A DNA stretch of 64,000 nucleotides from NCBI GenBank assembly GCA_963797265.1, contig CAWCOY010000003.1, positions 1,116,001 through 1,180,000 of the forward strand. Direction: 5' to 3'. Within the stretch, counting starts at the first letter, position 1. Each line of letters begins with the position of its first letter. Shown piece after piece: positions 8,089 through 16,394 of this stretch. A program made the translations under genes and the position numbers. The notes under the pieces are model-generated. The model searched no databases, was not told the origin of the DNA, and saw only the letters and a list, made by a program, of their open reading frames with translations. The stretch is from DASUPK01 sp963797265 (lineage in GTDB: Bacteria > Actinomycetota > Thermoleophilia > Solirubrobacterales > 70-9).

Positions 8089-8409
8089 ATGCCGGATTAC
8101 AAGCCGAACTATTTCGTCCGCGCATTCGCGCTGCTCGCGCTGATCGCGGCCCTGATCCTCGTCGTCGTGGTGGTCGTGACCACGTCGTCCGGGGGATCCG
8201 ACGACGGGGACAAGGGAGGTGGCGGGGAGGCCGATGTCAGCAAGGTGGGCCGCAAGGCGGTCCGCAAGGGGGTCTGGGTCGTCCACTCCGGCGACACCCT
8301 CGGCGAGATCTCGGTCAAGACCGGGATCGACCAGGACACGCTCCTGCAGCTCAATCCCGATCTCGATCCGCAGGCCCTGCTCGAGGGCCAGCGAATAGCG
8401 TTGCGGTGA
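8089..8409 (+). CDS. Membrane-anchored LysM protein
   Basis: A 106-residue protein with a short cytoplasmic start, one membrane helix (residues 11-30, rich in Leu and Val), a Gly/Asp linker, and a C-terminal LysM domain (VWVVHSGDTLGEISVKTGID ...). LysM domains bind N-acetylglucosamine in peptidoglycan, so this is an envelope protein facing the wall. It is coupled by GTGA overlap to the carboxypeptidase gene, suggesting joint action on peptidoglycan. Confidence 0.85.
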   Translation: MPDYKPNYFVRAFALLALIAALILVVVVVVTTSSGGSDDGDKGGGGEADVSKVGRKAVRKGVWVVHSGDTLGEISVKTGIDQDTLLQLNPDLDPQALLEGQRIALR

Positions 8410-9767
8410 CCGTGTCGGTCTCGGGATTCAGGCAGGGGCCCATTCGCGCCGCGCTCGCGATCGTCGTGGCGGTCCTCTCGGTGGGTCTGCCCGCCAGGGC
8501 GGCCGCCGCGGACCCGCCCAGACTGGATGCCAGGGCCTGGATCCTGCTCGACCCCAGGGACGATTCGGTCATCGCCGCCAAGGCGCCCAACAGGCGCCTG
8601 CCCATCGCGAGCGCGACGAAGCTGATGACCGCCTACCTCGCGCTGCACGACCTGCGCCCCAACCAGATGGTGATCGCGCCGGCGTACCGGCCGAGCAACC
8701 CCGCCGAGGTCCGGCTCGGCCTTCGCGCCGGGGAGCGGATACGCGTCCGCGACCTGCTCTACGCCCTGCTGCTGCCCAGCGCGAGCGACGCCGCCGAGAC
8801 CCTGGGGGTGGCCGTTTCCGGTTCGGTGCCGGCCTTCATCAACGACATGAACCGGACGGCTCGCCGGCTCGGCCTCGCGGACACGAGCTACGCGAACCCG
8901 ATCGGGCTCGACGACCCCGACAACTACTCGAGCGCCCACGACCTGGTGACACTCGCCGCGATCTTGATGCGCAATCGCCTCTTCGCTCGCATCGTGAACA
9001 CGCCGGCCGCGACGCTCAGCAGCGGTGACCATCCCCGGACCGTCACCAGCAGGAACACCTTGCTGGGGCAGGCGCCGTGGGTCAACGGGGTCAAGACCGG
9101 CCACACCTTGGACGCGGGCTACGTGCTCGTCGGCTCCGGCACCCGCGGCTCGACGACCCTGATCTCGGCGGTGCTCGGCACCTCGAGCGAGTACGCGCGC
9201 GATCAGAGCACGCTCGAGCTCCTCGACTACGGCTTCTCGCTCTACCACCCGGTGGAGGAGGTGAGCCAGGGGGAGGAGGTCGCCTCCCCGAAGCTCGACT
9301 ATCGGGACGACCATCTGCCGCTGGTCGCCCGGCAGCCTCTGACCGTGACGGTGCGCGAGGGCCAGCGCGTCGGCACGCGCGTGACCGCCCCCGAGGAGGT
9401 CAGCGGCGCGGTACGGAGCGGCCAGGTCCTCGGGCGGGTCACTGTGACGGTGGACGGCGAGCGGGCCGCGACGAGTCCCCTGGTTGCGGCGCACGCCGTC
9501 GGTGCCGCCACGACCCTCGACAAGGCGCTGTCGACCGCCGAGAATCCGATCGTGCTGATTGTGCTTGCGGCGATCGTGATACTTGTAGGGCTGCTGCTGA
9601 TCATGAGAGGGCGCGGATCGCCACCGGCGGAAATCCCGGTCCCGCGAACTCGGCAGGAGCCGCAGCGGTCGCCCCGACAAAGGACTCCGGAGGAGAGGCG
9701 AAGGATGCACGAGGAGCGGATGCGCAGGAGGCGCCAGAGAATGGAGCGGGAAGGCGGCACGGGATGA
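8406..9767 (+). CDS. D-alanyl-D-alanine carboxypeptidase (S11 family)
   Basis: This 453-residue penicillin-binding protein has a signal peptide (residues 1-35), SATK (SxxK) near residue 69, KTG in NGVKTGHTL, and a C-terminal membrane helix followed by a very basic, Arg/Glu-rich cytoplasmic tail. The enzyme trims the terminal D-Ala of peptidoglycan stems. The usual SxN motif appears as SAS in LLPSASDAAE, i.e. Asn to Ser. It starts on GTG overlapping the LysM stop and overlaps the next gene by ATGA. Confidence 0.9.
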   Translation: MTVSVSGFRQGPIRAALAIVVAVLSVGLPARAAAADPPRLDARAWILLDPRDDSVIAAKAPNRRLPIASATKLMTAYLALHDLRPNQMVIAPAYRPSNPAEVRLGLRAGERIRVRDLLYALLLPSASDAAETLGVAVSGSVPAFINDMNRTARRLGLADTSYANPIGLDDPDNYSSAHDLVTLAAILMRNRLFARIVNTPAATLSSGDHPRTVTSRNTLLGQAPWVNGVKTGHTLDAGYVLVGSGTRGSTTLISAVLGTSSEYARDQSTLELLDYGFSLYHPVEEVSQGEEVASPKLDYRDDHLPLVARQPLTVTVREGQRVGTRVTAPEEVSGAVRSGQVLGRVTVTVDGERAATSPLVAAHAVGAATTLDKALSTAENPIVLIVLAAIVILVGLLLIMRGRGSPPAEIPVPRTRQEPQRSPRQRTPEERRRMHEERMRRRRQRMEREGGTG

Positions 9768-10723
9768 TCCTGACCGTCACCCTGAACGCAGCGATCGACC
9801 GCACCGTGGCGGTGCCGAGCTTCCGGCAGGGAAATCGCCATCGTGCTGTCGAGGCCAGCACCGTCGCAGGTGGCAAGGGAGTGAACGTCGCCCGCGCGCT
9901 CAAGCTTCTCGACCGGCCAGTGATCGCCACAGGGCTTGCCGGCGGTCCCACCGGCGCTCGCCTGATGGAGCGCCTGGCCGAGGAATCGATACTCACGGAC
10001 TTCACCTGGATCGCGGGCGAGTCGCGCACGAACCTCGCGGTGATCGACCCCACCTCCGGGGAGCAGACCGAGATCAACGAGCGCGGCCCGGACGTCAGGG
10101 CCGAGGAGCTCGATCGCTTTCTCGAGAAGCTGCTCTATCTGGCACGCGGCGCCCGCATCTGCGCGATCGCCGGCAGCCTGCCGCCGTCCGTCCCCGCCAC
10201 CTTCGCGGGCCTGATGGTCGAGGAGCTCAAGGCCCTGGGCGTCGAGACGATCATCGACACGGAGGGCGAGCCGCTGCTCGCCTCACTGCGCGCCGAGCCG
10301 GCGGCCGTCACCCCGAACCTGAGAGAAGCGGAGGGTGCCGTCGGGCACGAGTTCAACGACCGGGAGGACCTGCAGAACGGGCTCCGCAGCCTGGTCGAGC
10401 TCGGAGCGGCGAACGCCGTGATCACGCGGCCCGAGGGCTGCGTGGCCTCGCTGCTCGCCGAGGACGACCAGCGCCACGCCTATGAGGTCACCGGGCCGGA
10501 GGTCGAGCCTGTCGCCACAGTCGGATCCGGTGACGCCTTCCTTGCCGGCTTCGTAGCTGCCCGCTACGACGGCCGCCCGCCCGAGGAGTGCCTGCGCTTC
10601 GCCGTCGCCTGTGGCGCCGAGTCGACCCACCACTTCGGCGCCGGCAGCATCGACCCGGCCGAGGTCGAGCGCCTGATGCCCGGGGTCGAGTCGCGCGAGC
10701 TCGAGGCGCCGGCGAAGGTCTAG
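9764..10723 (+). CDS. fruK: PfkB-family kinase, probable 1-phosphofructokinase
   Basis: A 319-residue PfkB sugar kinase. It begins ILTVTLNAAIDRT, has GGKGVNVARAL for sugar-phosphate binding and VGSGDAFLAGF, the ATP/anion-hole signature with catalytic Asp, near the C-terminus. This pattern is typical of 1-phosphofructokinase or tagatose-6-phosphate kinase. No PTS genes are nearby, so it may instead act as a minor 6-phosphofructokinase. It overlaps the preceding gene by ATGA. Confidence 0.75.
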   Translation: MILTVTLNAAIDRTVAVPSFRQGNRHRAVEASTVAGGKGVNVARALKLLDRPVIATGLAGGPTGARLMERLAEESILTDFTWIAGESRTNLAVIDPTSGEQTEINERGPDVRAEELDRFLEKLLYLARGARICAIAGSLPPSVPATFAGLMVEELKALGVETIIDTEGEPLLASLRAEPAAVTPNLREAEGAVGHEFNDREDLQNGLRSLVELGAANAVITRPEGCVASLLAEDDQRHAYEVTGPEVEPVATVGSGDAFLAGFVAARYDGRPPEECLRFAVACGAESTHHFGAGSIDPAEVERLMPGVESRELEAPAKV

Positions 10724-10724
10724 C

Positions 10725-10751
10725 CCGCGGCTCTAGCCGAAGAGCCCGCGG
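10725..10751. terminator. Hairpin between convergent genes
   Basis: CCGCGGCTCT pairs with AGAGCCCGCGG (one bulged C) around a 6-base loop. It spans the stop codons of the kinase gene and of the convergent membrane-protein gene, with no T-run; probably a two-way stop or mRNA-end structure. Confidence 0.4.
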
Positions 10752-11581
10752 CGCTGCCTGAAGGGCGGGTTCGCGAGGTCCTGCTCGCTGAAGCCGCGGG
10801 CCGTGCCCTCGGTCGCGTAGCGGTAGAGGCAGAGGAGGAAGACCTGCTGCACCGCGGAGCCGAGCGCCGCCACCGCGAACAGGAGCAAACCGCCCAACGC
10901 GACCAGAACTGCGCCCAGGGCCCCAGAGCCGCTGCCCATCACGGCGAAGCCGATGCCGAGCAGAATCGCGGCGGGAATGGCGATGAACACCATCCAGACC
11001 GTGATGGTCACGGAGCCGCTGATGCCCTCACCCCAGCGCTTGCGGACGACCGCCACTGAGTCCTTGAGCGCCGTGACCGGCCCGGGCGTCGGCGCGACTG
11101 TGGCGAGGATCGGGACCACGAACAGAGTCGCCAGACCCCAGGCGGCGCCAACCAGTGCCGAGGCGATCCGGCCTCCGCCGGGGATGCGCGAGGAGAGCTC
11201 CGCCAGCAGCGCGCCCACCCCGGCCGCGAGCAGCGACCAGAGGGCGATCTTGCCGAGCCTCTTCCGCGACTCGCCGATCGCCTCACCGAAGCTCAGGCGC
11301 CGGCCCTCGAGCGCGGCGTTCGCGGCGCTCGCCAGGGCGACGTTGAAGAAGACGCCGAGGAAGGTGGACGGATACAGCGAGATCAGGATCGCGATCAGGA
11401 CCTCTCCCTGGCTGGCGTCCCCCGAGTAGCCGCCGATCAGGGTGAAGACGGCGATGAAGATGAGGCCCGACGTCATGCCGAGCAGCGCCAGCGCGACCAT
11501 GGCCCTGTCCTGGCGAACGAGCCCCCAGGCGGTCTTCGTCAGCCGCCAGCTGCGTGCGATTCTCCCCTCGCGATCCTCCAT
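10733..11581 (-). CDS. DUF6159-like polytopic membrane protein
   Basis: A 282-residue protein with a polar, Arg-rich N-terminus (GRIARSWRLTKTAWGLVRQD) and about six membrane helices, ending in a cytoplasmic QDLANPPFRQRRG tail. The layout resembles the DUF6159 family of actinobacterial membrane proteins, whose function is unknown. It is a single gene, divergent from the guaB region, and ends against the kinase gene. Confidence 0.7.
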   Translation of the reverse strand: MEDREGRIARSWRLTKTAWGLVRQDRAMVALALLGMTSGLIFIAVFTLIGGYSGDASQGEVLIAILISLYPSTFLGVFFNVALASAANAALEGRRLSFGEAIGESRKRLGKIALWSLLAAGVGALLAELSSRIPGGGRIASALVGAAWGLATLFVVPILATVAPTPGPVTALKDSVAVVRKRWGEGISGSVTITVWMVFIAIPAAILLGIGFAVMGSGSGALGAVLVALGGLLLFAVAALGSAVQQVFLLCLYRYATEGTARGFSEQDLANPPFRQRRGLFG

Positions 11582-11689
11582 CTCCTTCTCCTGAACCGGA
11601 TTCTACGGGCGGGACCGGGCGGTTGGACGAAAATCGCGCGTGGAGCGCCATGGGTCGGGGAGGCCGGGTTGACCGCTGTTATCCTTGGC

Positions 11690-11759
11690 GGGGCGTTGGT
11701 GAAGGACCTCCGAAACGCCGCTATCACCGCATTTCCGGCCCCGCAGCGCGGGGTTTTTT
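11690..11759 (+). ncRNA. Candidate small RNA or attenuator before guaB
   Basis: A -10-like TATCCT (11680-11685) precedes a hairpin at 11692-11719 (GGCGTT..AACGCC with inner GGT/ACC and the unpaired stretch TCCGA), then a spacer, then a clear terminator ending in T6. Since guaB has its own -10 box (11776-11781), a transcript of about 70 nt ending at 11759 would be separate. The alternative is a regulated leader of guaB. No known family recognised. Confidence 0.45.
11739..11759 (+). terminator. Intrinsic terminator
   Basis: CCCCGC-AGC-GCGGGG followed by six T. It reads rightwards although no plus-strand gene lies directly upstream, which is what makes the small RNA or attenuator likely. Confidence 0.8.
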
Positions 11760-11775
11760 CGTCCGCGAACGAATC

Positions 11776-11781
11776 TAGGAT
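11776..11781 (+). promoter_or_regulatory. Leaderless -10 box TAGGAT for guaB
   Basis: TAGGAT ends 6 bases before the ATG at 11788; no ribosome site is present. Confidence 0.5.
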
Positions 11782-11787
11782 CAGCGA

Positions 11788-12993
11788 ATGGAAGTAGAGA
11801 TTGGCCGCGGCAAGAAGGGCCGCAGGGCATACGGCTTCGATGACATCGCGATCGTCCCCTCGAGGCGGACGCGCGACCCGGACGACATCGACATCACCTG
11901 GACGCTCGGTCCGTATCGCTTCGAGCTGCCGCTGCTCGCCTCCGCGATGGACGGCGTCGTCAGCCCGAACACCGCGGGGCTGATCGGCAAGCTCGGCGGG
12001 CTCGCCGTGCTCAACCTCGAGGGCATCTGGTCGCGTTATGAGAACGCCGACGAGAAGCTCGACGAGATCGCCGGTGCACCGAAGCAGGTCGCGACCAAGC
12101 TCATGCAGGAGGTCTACGCCGAGCCGGTCAAGGCGGAGCTGATCGCCAAGCGGGTCGAGGAGATCAAGGCCGAGGGCGTCGTTGCCTGCGGCTCTCTCAC
12201 CCCTCAGAAGGTGACCCAGTACTACGAGACCGCGCTCGAGGCCGGCCTCGACATCCTCGTCATCCAGGGGACGGTGATCTCGGCCGAGCACGTCTCGAAC
12301 CAGACCGAGCCGCTCAACCTGAAGCAGTTCATCGCCGACCTCGACGTGCCCTGCGTCGTCGGCGGCTGTGCCTCCTACAACACCGGCCTTCACCTGATGC
12401 GGACAGGCGCCGTCGGCGTCCTGGTCGGCGTCGGGCCCGGCGCCGCCTGCACGACGCGCGGCGTGCTCGGCATCGGCGTCCCGCAGGCGACCGCCATCGC
12501 CGACGTGGCCGCGGCCCGCGGCCAGCACATGATGGAGACGGGCAACTACTGCAACGTGATCGCCGACGGCGGCATGCGGACCGGGGGAGACGTCTCCAAG
12601 GCCATCGCCGTCGGCGCCGACGCCGTGATGATCGGCTCCCCGCTGGCGCGCGCCAAGGAAGCGCCCGGCCGCGGCTACCACTGGGGGATGGCGACCTTCC
12701 ATCCCTCGCTGCCACGCGGCGCCCGTGTCGCGACGCATCAGGACGGAACGCTCGAGGAGATCCTGATGGGCCCCGCTCAGGAGAACGACGGCACCTTCAA
12801 CCTGATGGGCGCGCTGAGGACCTCGATGGCGACCACCGGCTACGCCGACATCCCCGAGTTCCACCGCGCCGAGGTGATGGTTGCCCCGGCCCTGATGTCC
12901 GAGGGCAAGCAGCTGCAGCGCGAGCAGTCGGTCGGGATGGGATCGAACGGGCGCGCCACCGTGGCGGCGGCTGTTGCCGTCAGCGATGACTGA
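11788..12993 (+). CDS. guaB: GuaB3-family IMP dehydrogenase-related protein
   Basis: A 401-residue TIM-barrel protein of the IMPDH/GMPR superfamily without the CBS pair, matching the actinobacterial GuaB3 type. The loop GPGAACTTRGVLGIG contains the catalytic-type Cys, and NVIADGGMRTGGDVSKA is the phosphate-binding region. True IMPDH converts IMP to XMP; GuaB3 members of actinobacteria are less well defined and may act as a GMP reductase or IMP-related enzyme. Direct overlap with guaA (8 bases) points to guanine nucleotide metabolism. Confidence 0.9.
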   Translation: MEVEIGRGKKGRRAYGFDDIAIVPSRRTRDPDDIDITWTLGPYRFELPLLASAMDGVVSPNTAGLIGKLGGLAVLNLEGIWSRYENADEKLDEIAGAPKQVATKLMQEVYAEPVKAELIAKRVEEIKAEGVVACGSLTPQKVTQYYETALEAGLDILVIQGTVISAEHVSNQTEPLNLKQFIADLDVPCVVGGCASYNTGLHLMRTGAVGVLVGVGPGAACTTRGVLGIGVPQATAIADVAAARGQHMMETGNYCNVIADGGMRTGGDVSKAIAVGADAVMIGSPLARAKEAPGRGYHWGMATFHPSLPRGARVATHQDGTLEEILMGPAQENDGTFNLMGALRTSMATTGYADIPEFHRAEVMVAPALMSEGKQLQREQSVGMGSNGRATVAAAVAVSDD

Positions 12994-14647
12994 AGCGGCT
13001 AGCGCCGCTTCGGATGACACCCAGGCTCGGGTCCACGTCCCCGAGCGAACCGTTCCGGGCTCGGAGCCCGAGCTGGTCGAAGTCGACAAGCGCACGCCGG
13101 CACAGGCCACCGAGGAGGTCCTGGTCCTCGACTTCGGCGGCCAGTACTCGCAGCTGATCGCCCGCCGCATCCGGGAGTGCGGGGTGTTCAGCGAGCTGCT
13201 CCCGCACGACGTCGACATCGAGCGCATCCGCGAGCGAGGCCCGAAGGGCCTCGTCCTCTCCGGCGGACCGGCGTCGGTCTACGCCGATGGTGCCCCGGCG
13301 CTTCGCAAGGAGCTGCTCGGGCTCGGCATCCCGGTCCTCGGCATCTGTTACGGCATGCAGCTGATGGTCCATGAGCTGGGCGGCCGGGTGGAGGAGGCGC
13401 CCGCCGGCGAGTTCGGCCGCAGCGAGCTGACCCTGCGCGACGGCGGTGGCACGCTGCTCGATGGACTCCCGGCCGAGCAGCAGTGCTGGATGAGCCACCG
13501 CGACACGGTCTACGAACCGCCGCCGGGCTTCACCGCCCTCGCGGCGAGCACCGAGTCGCCGGTGGCGGCTGTCGAGGACACCGGGCGCGGCCTCTACGGG
13601 ATCCAGTTCCACCCCGAGGTCGTCCACACCCCTTACGGCACCGAGATCCTCACCCGCTTCCTCCGCGATGTGGTCGGCGCCAAGGAGCGGTGGTCGCCCG
13701 CCTCGGTGATCGAGGAGCAGGTCTCGGCGATCCAGGCCCAAGTCGGGGACGCGCGGGCGATCTGCGGCCTCTCCGGCGGGGTCGACTCGGCCACCGCTGC
13801 CCTGCTCGTCCACAGTGCGATCGGAGACCGCCTGGTCTGCGTCTTCGTCGATCACGGGATGATGCGCAAGGACGAGGCCGAGCAGGTGGTGACGGCCTTC
13901 CGCGAGCAGCACGGCATCCAGCTCGTGCACGTCGACGCCGCCGACCGCTTCCTCGACCGCCTCGCCGGCGTCGATGACCCCGAGACGAAGCGGAAGATCA
14001 TCGGGGAGGAGTTCATCCGCGTCTTCGAGGAGGAGGCTGGCAAGGTCGAGGACGCCCGCTTCCTGGTCCAGGGCACCCTGTACTCGGACGTGATCGAGTC
14101 GGGTGGCGACGGCAGGGCCGCAGCGACGATCAAGTCCCACCACAACGTCGGCGGGCTCCCGGAGGAGATGGAGATGGAGCTGGTCGAGCCGCTGCGGATG
14201 CTGTTCAAGGACGAGGTCCGGGCCGTCGCCGCGGAGCTCGGCCTGCCCGAGCGCTTCGTCTGGCGCCAGCCGTTCCCGGGCCCGGGCCTCGCGATCCGCG
14301 TCGTCGGTGGCGAGGTCACCCGCGAGCGCCTCGAGATCGTCCGCGAGGCCGACGCGATCCTTCAGGAGGAGATCCGCGCCGCCGGCCTCTATCGCGAGCT
14401 CTGGCAGTCCTTCTGCGTGCTGCCGGTGGTCCGCTCAGTCGGCGTGCAGGGCGACGAGCGTTCCTACGCGCACCCGATCGTGATTCGCGCCGTCACCTCC
14501 GACGACGCGATGACGGCCGACTGGGCCCGCCTCCCCTACGACCTGCTGGAGCGAGTGTCCGCCCGGATCATCAACGAGGTCCGCGGCGTGAACCGCGTGA
14601 CACTTGACCTCACCTCGAAGCCGCCCGGCACCATCGAGTGGGAATAG
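12986..14647 (+). CDS. guaA: GMP synthase (glutamine-hydrolysing)
   Basis: A 553-residue two-domain enzyme: class I glutamine amidotransferase (GICYGMQLM nucleophile Cys; HPEVVHTPYG His/Glu) and ATP pyrophosphatase domain (GLSGGVDSATAAL P-loop) with the dimerisation end NRVTLDLTSKPPGTIEWE. It aminates XMP to GMP. It starts at ATG 12986 inside the end of guaB, after a 40-residue extension not found in most homologues. Its last 16 codons (14597-14647) are repeated, with only synonymous changes, at 15192-15242. Confidence 0.97.
   Translation: MTEAASAASDDTQARVHVPERTVPGSEPELVEVDKRTPAQATEEVLVLDFGGQYSQLIARRIRECGVFSELLPHDVDIERIRERGPKGLVLSGGPASVYADGAPALRKELLGLGIPVLGICYGMQLMVHELGGRVEEAPAGEFGRSELTLRDGGGTLLDGLPAEQQCWMSHRDTVYEPPPGFTALAASTESPVAAVEDTGRGLYGIQFHPEVVHTPYGTEILTRFLRDVVGAKERWSPASVIEEQVSAIQAQVGDARAICGLSGGVDSATAALLVHSAIGDRLVCVFVDHGMMRKDEAEQVVTAFREQHGIQLVHVDAADRFLDRLAGVDDPETKRKIIGEEFIRVFEEEAGKVEDARFLVQGTLYSDVIESGGDGRAAATIKSHHNVGGLPEEMEMELVEPLRMLFKDEVRAVAAELGLPERFVWRQPFPGPGLAIRVVGGEVTRERLEIVREADAILQEEIRAAGLYRELWQSFCVLPVVRSVGVQGDERSYAHPIVIRAVTSDDAMTADWARLPYDLLERVSARIINEVRGVNRVTLDLTSKPPGTIEWE
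14597..14647 (+). repeat. guaA 3' end, left copy of duplicated gene end
   Basis: Sixteen codons plus stop (VTLDLTSKPPGTIEWE) that recur at 15192-15242. All eight differing codons between the copies are synonymous. A core of 17 identical bases (GACCTCACCTCGAAGCC) starts at 14606. Interpreted as an attachment-site copy. Confidence 0.75.
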
Positions 14648-14650
14648 GTG

Positions 14651-14680
14651 CGATGGCGCGCGCAAGCGCGACCCGATAAG
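14651..14680 (+). repeat. Palindromic repeat, copy a (degenerate)
   Basis: GATGGCGCGCGCAAGCGCGACCCGAT shortly after the guaA stop shares the GATG...GCGACCCG ends and GC-rich hairpin of the repeat family at 17869, 22321, 33395 and 38480. Confidence 0.5.
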
Positions 14681-14718
14681 TCAGGCCGGGGAGGCCCGTT
14701 TGACAGGATGGGTGGCGC

Positions 14719-15174
14719 ATGAGCCCCGATGAGAAGCCCGTCTTGATCGCCTACGACGGCTCCGACCACGCCAAGCAGGCGATCGAGCAGGCGGGCGCGC
14801 AGCTGCGAACGCCGAGGAAGGCTGTGGTCGTTGCGGCCTTCGAGCCGCTCGGCGCGATCCCCTTCTGGGGGGTCCGGTCAATCGTGCCCGATGAGATGTT
14901 CGAGGAGGTCCGCAACGAGGCGAAGAAGACGGCGGACGAGGGCGCGGAGATCGCGACCGGCGCCGGCTTCGAAGCGACCTCGATGGTCGCCGAGGGTCTG
15001 CGGACGTGGCAGGCGATCCTCGATGCCGCAAAGGAGGTCCACGCGGGGATGTTCGTCCTCGGATCGCACGGTCGCGGAAGCATCGGCTCGGCGGTCCTCG
15101 GCAGCGTCGCCACGGCCGTCGCCCAACATGCGCACCTGCCCGTGATGATCTGCCGCCCGGCCGAACGGGGCTAG
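14719..15174 (+). CDS. Universal stress protein (UspA family)
   Basis: A 151-residue single-domain Usp. It has the starting strand VLIAYDGSDHAKQAIEQA and the ATP-binding GSHGRGSIGSAVLGSVATAVAQHA (G-2x-G-9x-G(S/T)) near the C-terminus, so it probably binds ATP. It is the only gene between the two copies of the guaA end, which makes it a candidate cargo gene or the last remnant of an integrated element. Confidence 0.9.
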   Translation: MSPDEKPVLIAYDGSDHAKQAIEQAGAQLRTPRKAVVVAAFEPLGAIPFWGVRSIVPDEMFEEVRNEAKKTADEGAEIATGAGFEATSMVAEGLRTWQAILDAAKEVHAGMFVLGSHGRGSIGSAVLGSVATAVAQHAHLPVMICRPAERG

Positions 15175-15191
15175 GCGCCGTCGTCGAGCCG

Positions 15192-15242
15192 GTCACGCTC
15201 GACCTCACCTCGAAGCCACCGGGGACGATCGAGTGGGAGTAG
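15192..15242 (+). repeat. Second copy of guaA 3' end (att-like)
   Basis: Encodes VTLDLTSKPPGTIEWE and a TAG stop, identical in protein to the guaA end but with eight synonymous codon differences. The similarity begins abruptly at the Val codon; bases before it are unrelated. This is what a site-specific integration into guaA leaves at the far end. Confidence 0.75.
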
Positions 15243-15262
15243 CGCCGTTAGCCTCACGATGA

Positions 15263-16324
15263 ATGGCTGACCTGCGAGGGGCGGTGATCGGATACGGGCT
15301 CGCCGGCTCGGTCTTCCACGCTCCCCTGATCGCCTCCACACCTGGCCTGACGGTGAGCACAGTGGTGACCGGCAACCCGCAGCGGCAGGCCGAGGCAAGG
15401 AAGGCGCATCCGGATTCCCAGGTGGTGGCCGATCCGGCGGAGGTCTTCGAGCGCTCCTCGGAGCACGACTTCGTGGTGGTGGCCGCACCCAACGACGTCC
15501 ACGTGGAGTTGACGCGCCGAGCTCTCGATGGCGGCCTGCCGGTGGTGGTCGACAAGCCGCTTGCCCCAACAGGGGCCGAGGCACGCTCGCTCGTGGAGCA
15601 GGCGGAGCGACTGGATGTCCTGATCACGCCGTACATGAATCGCCGCTGGGACTCCGATCAGCTGACCCTGCGGCGCCTGCTGGAGGAGCGCAAGCTCGGC
15701 GAGGTGCTGCGGTATGAGTCGAGGCTGGAGCGTTGGCAACCGGCTCTCTCCGGGCGCAAGCCCTGGCGCGAGGCCTTCTCGCCGGAAGCCGGCGGTGGTG
15801 TGCTGCTCGACCTCGGCAGCCACCTGGTGGACCAGGCGATCGCCCTGTTCGGCCCGGTCGTTCGCGTCTATACGGAGCTTGAAAGTCGCCGGGCCGGCGC
15901 CGCTGATGACGACGCCTTCGTCGCCCTGGAGCACCGCTCGGGCGCGCGGAGTCACCTCTGGGCGTCGCTGCTCGCGGCCACGCCAGGGCCGCGCCTGCGG
16001 GTGCTCGGCGATCGGGCGGCCTACGTCGTCAGAGACGTCGACGGGCAGGAGGACGCGCTGCGCTCGGGCGCCCGCCCGGGTGGCGGCAAGGAGTGGGGGG
16101 CGGAGCCCTCCGAGCGCTGGGGCCAGCTGATCACCGAAGAGGCCACCGAGACCATCCCCAGCGAGAGGGGGGACTGGCCGCGCTTCTACGGAGGGCTTGA
16201 GCGGGCCCTCCGGCAGGACTCATCGCCGCCGGTGGACCCCTGGGACGCGGTCAAGGGGATCGAGGTGCTGGACGCTGCTCGATGCAGTGCCGCCACGGCG
16301 ACAGTGGTCGCCATTTCGACCTAG
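15263..16324 (+). CDS. Gfo/Idh/MocA-family oxidoreductase
   Basis: A 353-residue NAD(P)-dependent sugar-type dehydrogenase: N-terminal Rossmann fold beginning AVIGYGLAGSVFHAPLI, then the family lysine motif VVDKPLAP near residues 93-100, and a C-terminal substrate domain with LLDLGSHLVDQA. The substrate cannot be named; relatives act on inositols, sugar phosphates or aldoses. A TAGCCT box ends 8 bases before the ATG, suggesting leaderless expression. It is a single gene. Confidence 0.9.
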   Translation: MADLRGAVIGYGLAGSVFHAPLIASTPGLTVSTVVTGNPQRQAEARKAHPDSQVVADPAEVFERSSEHDFVVVAAPNDVHVELTRRALDGGLPVVVDKPLAPTGAEARSLVEQAERLDVLITPYMNRRWDSDQLTLRRLLEERKLGEVLRYESRLERWQPALSGRKPWREAFSPEAGGGVLLDLGSHLVDQAIALFGPVVRVYTELESRRAGAADDDAFVALEHRSGARSHLWASLLAATPGPRLRVLGDRAAYVVRDVDGQEDALRSGARPGGGKEWGAEPSERWGQLITEEATETIPSERGDWPRFYGGLERALRQDSSPPVDPWDAVKGIEVLDAARCSAATATVVAIST

Positions 16325-16394
16325 CGCTGGATCCTTGGCGCTTTACCCGTCTATATGACGGGTTTCGCGTCGAGCGCGCCTGTTGAGGTAGTAG

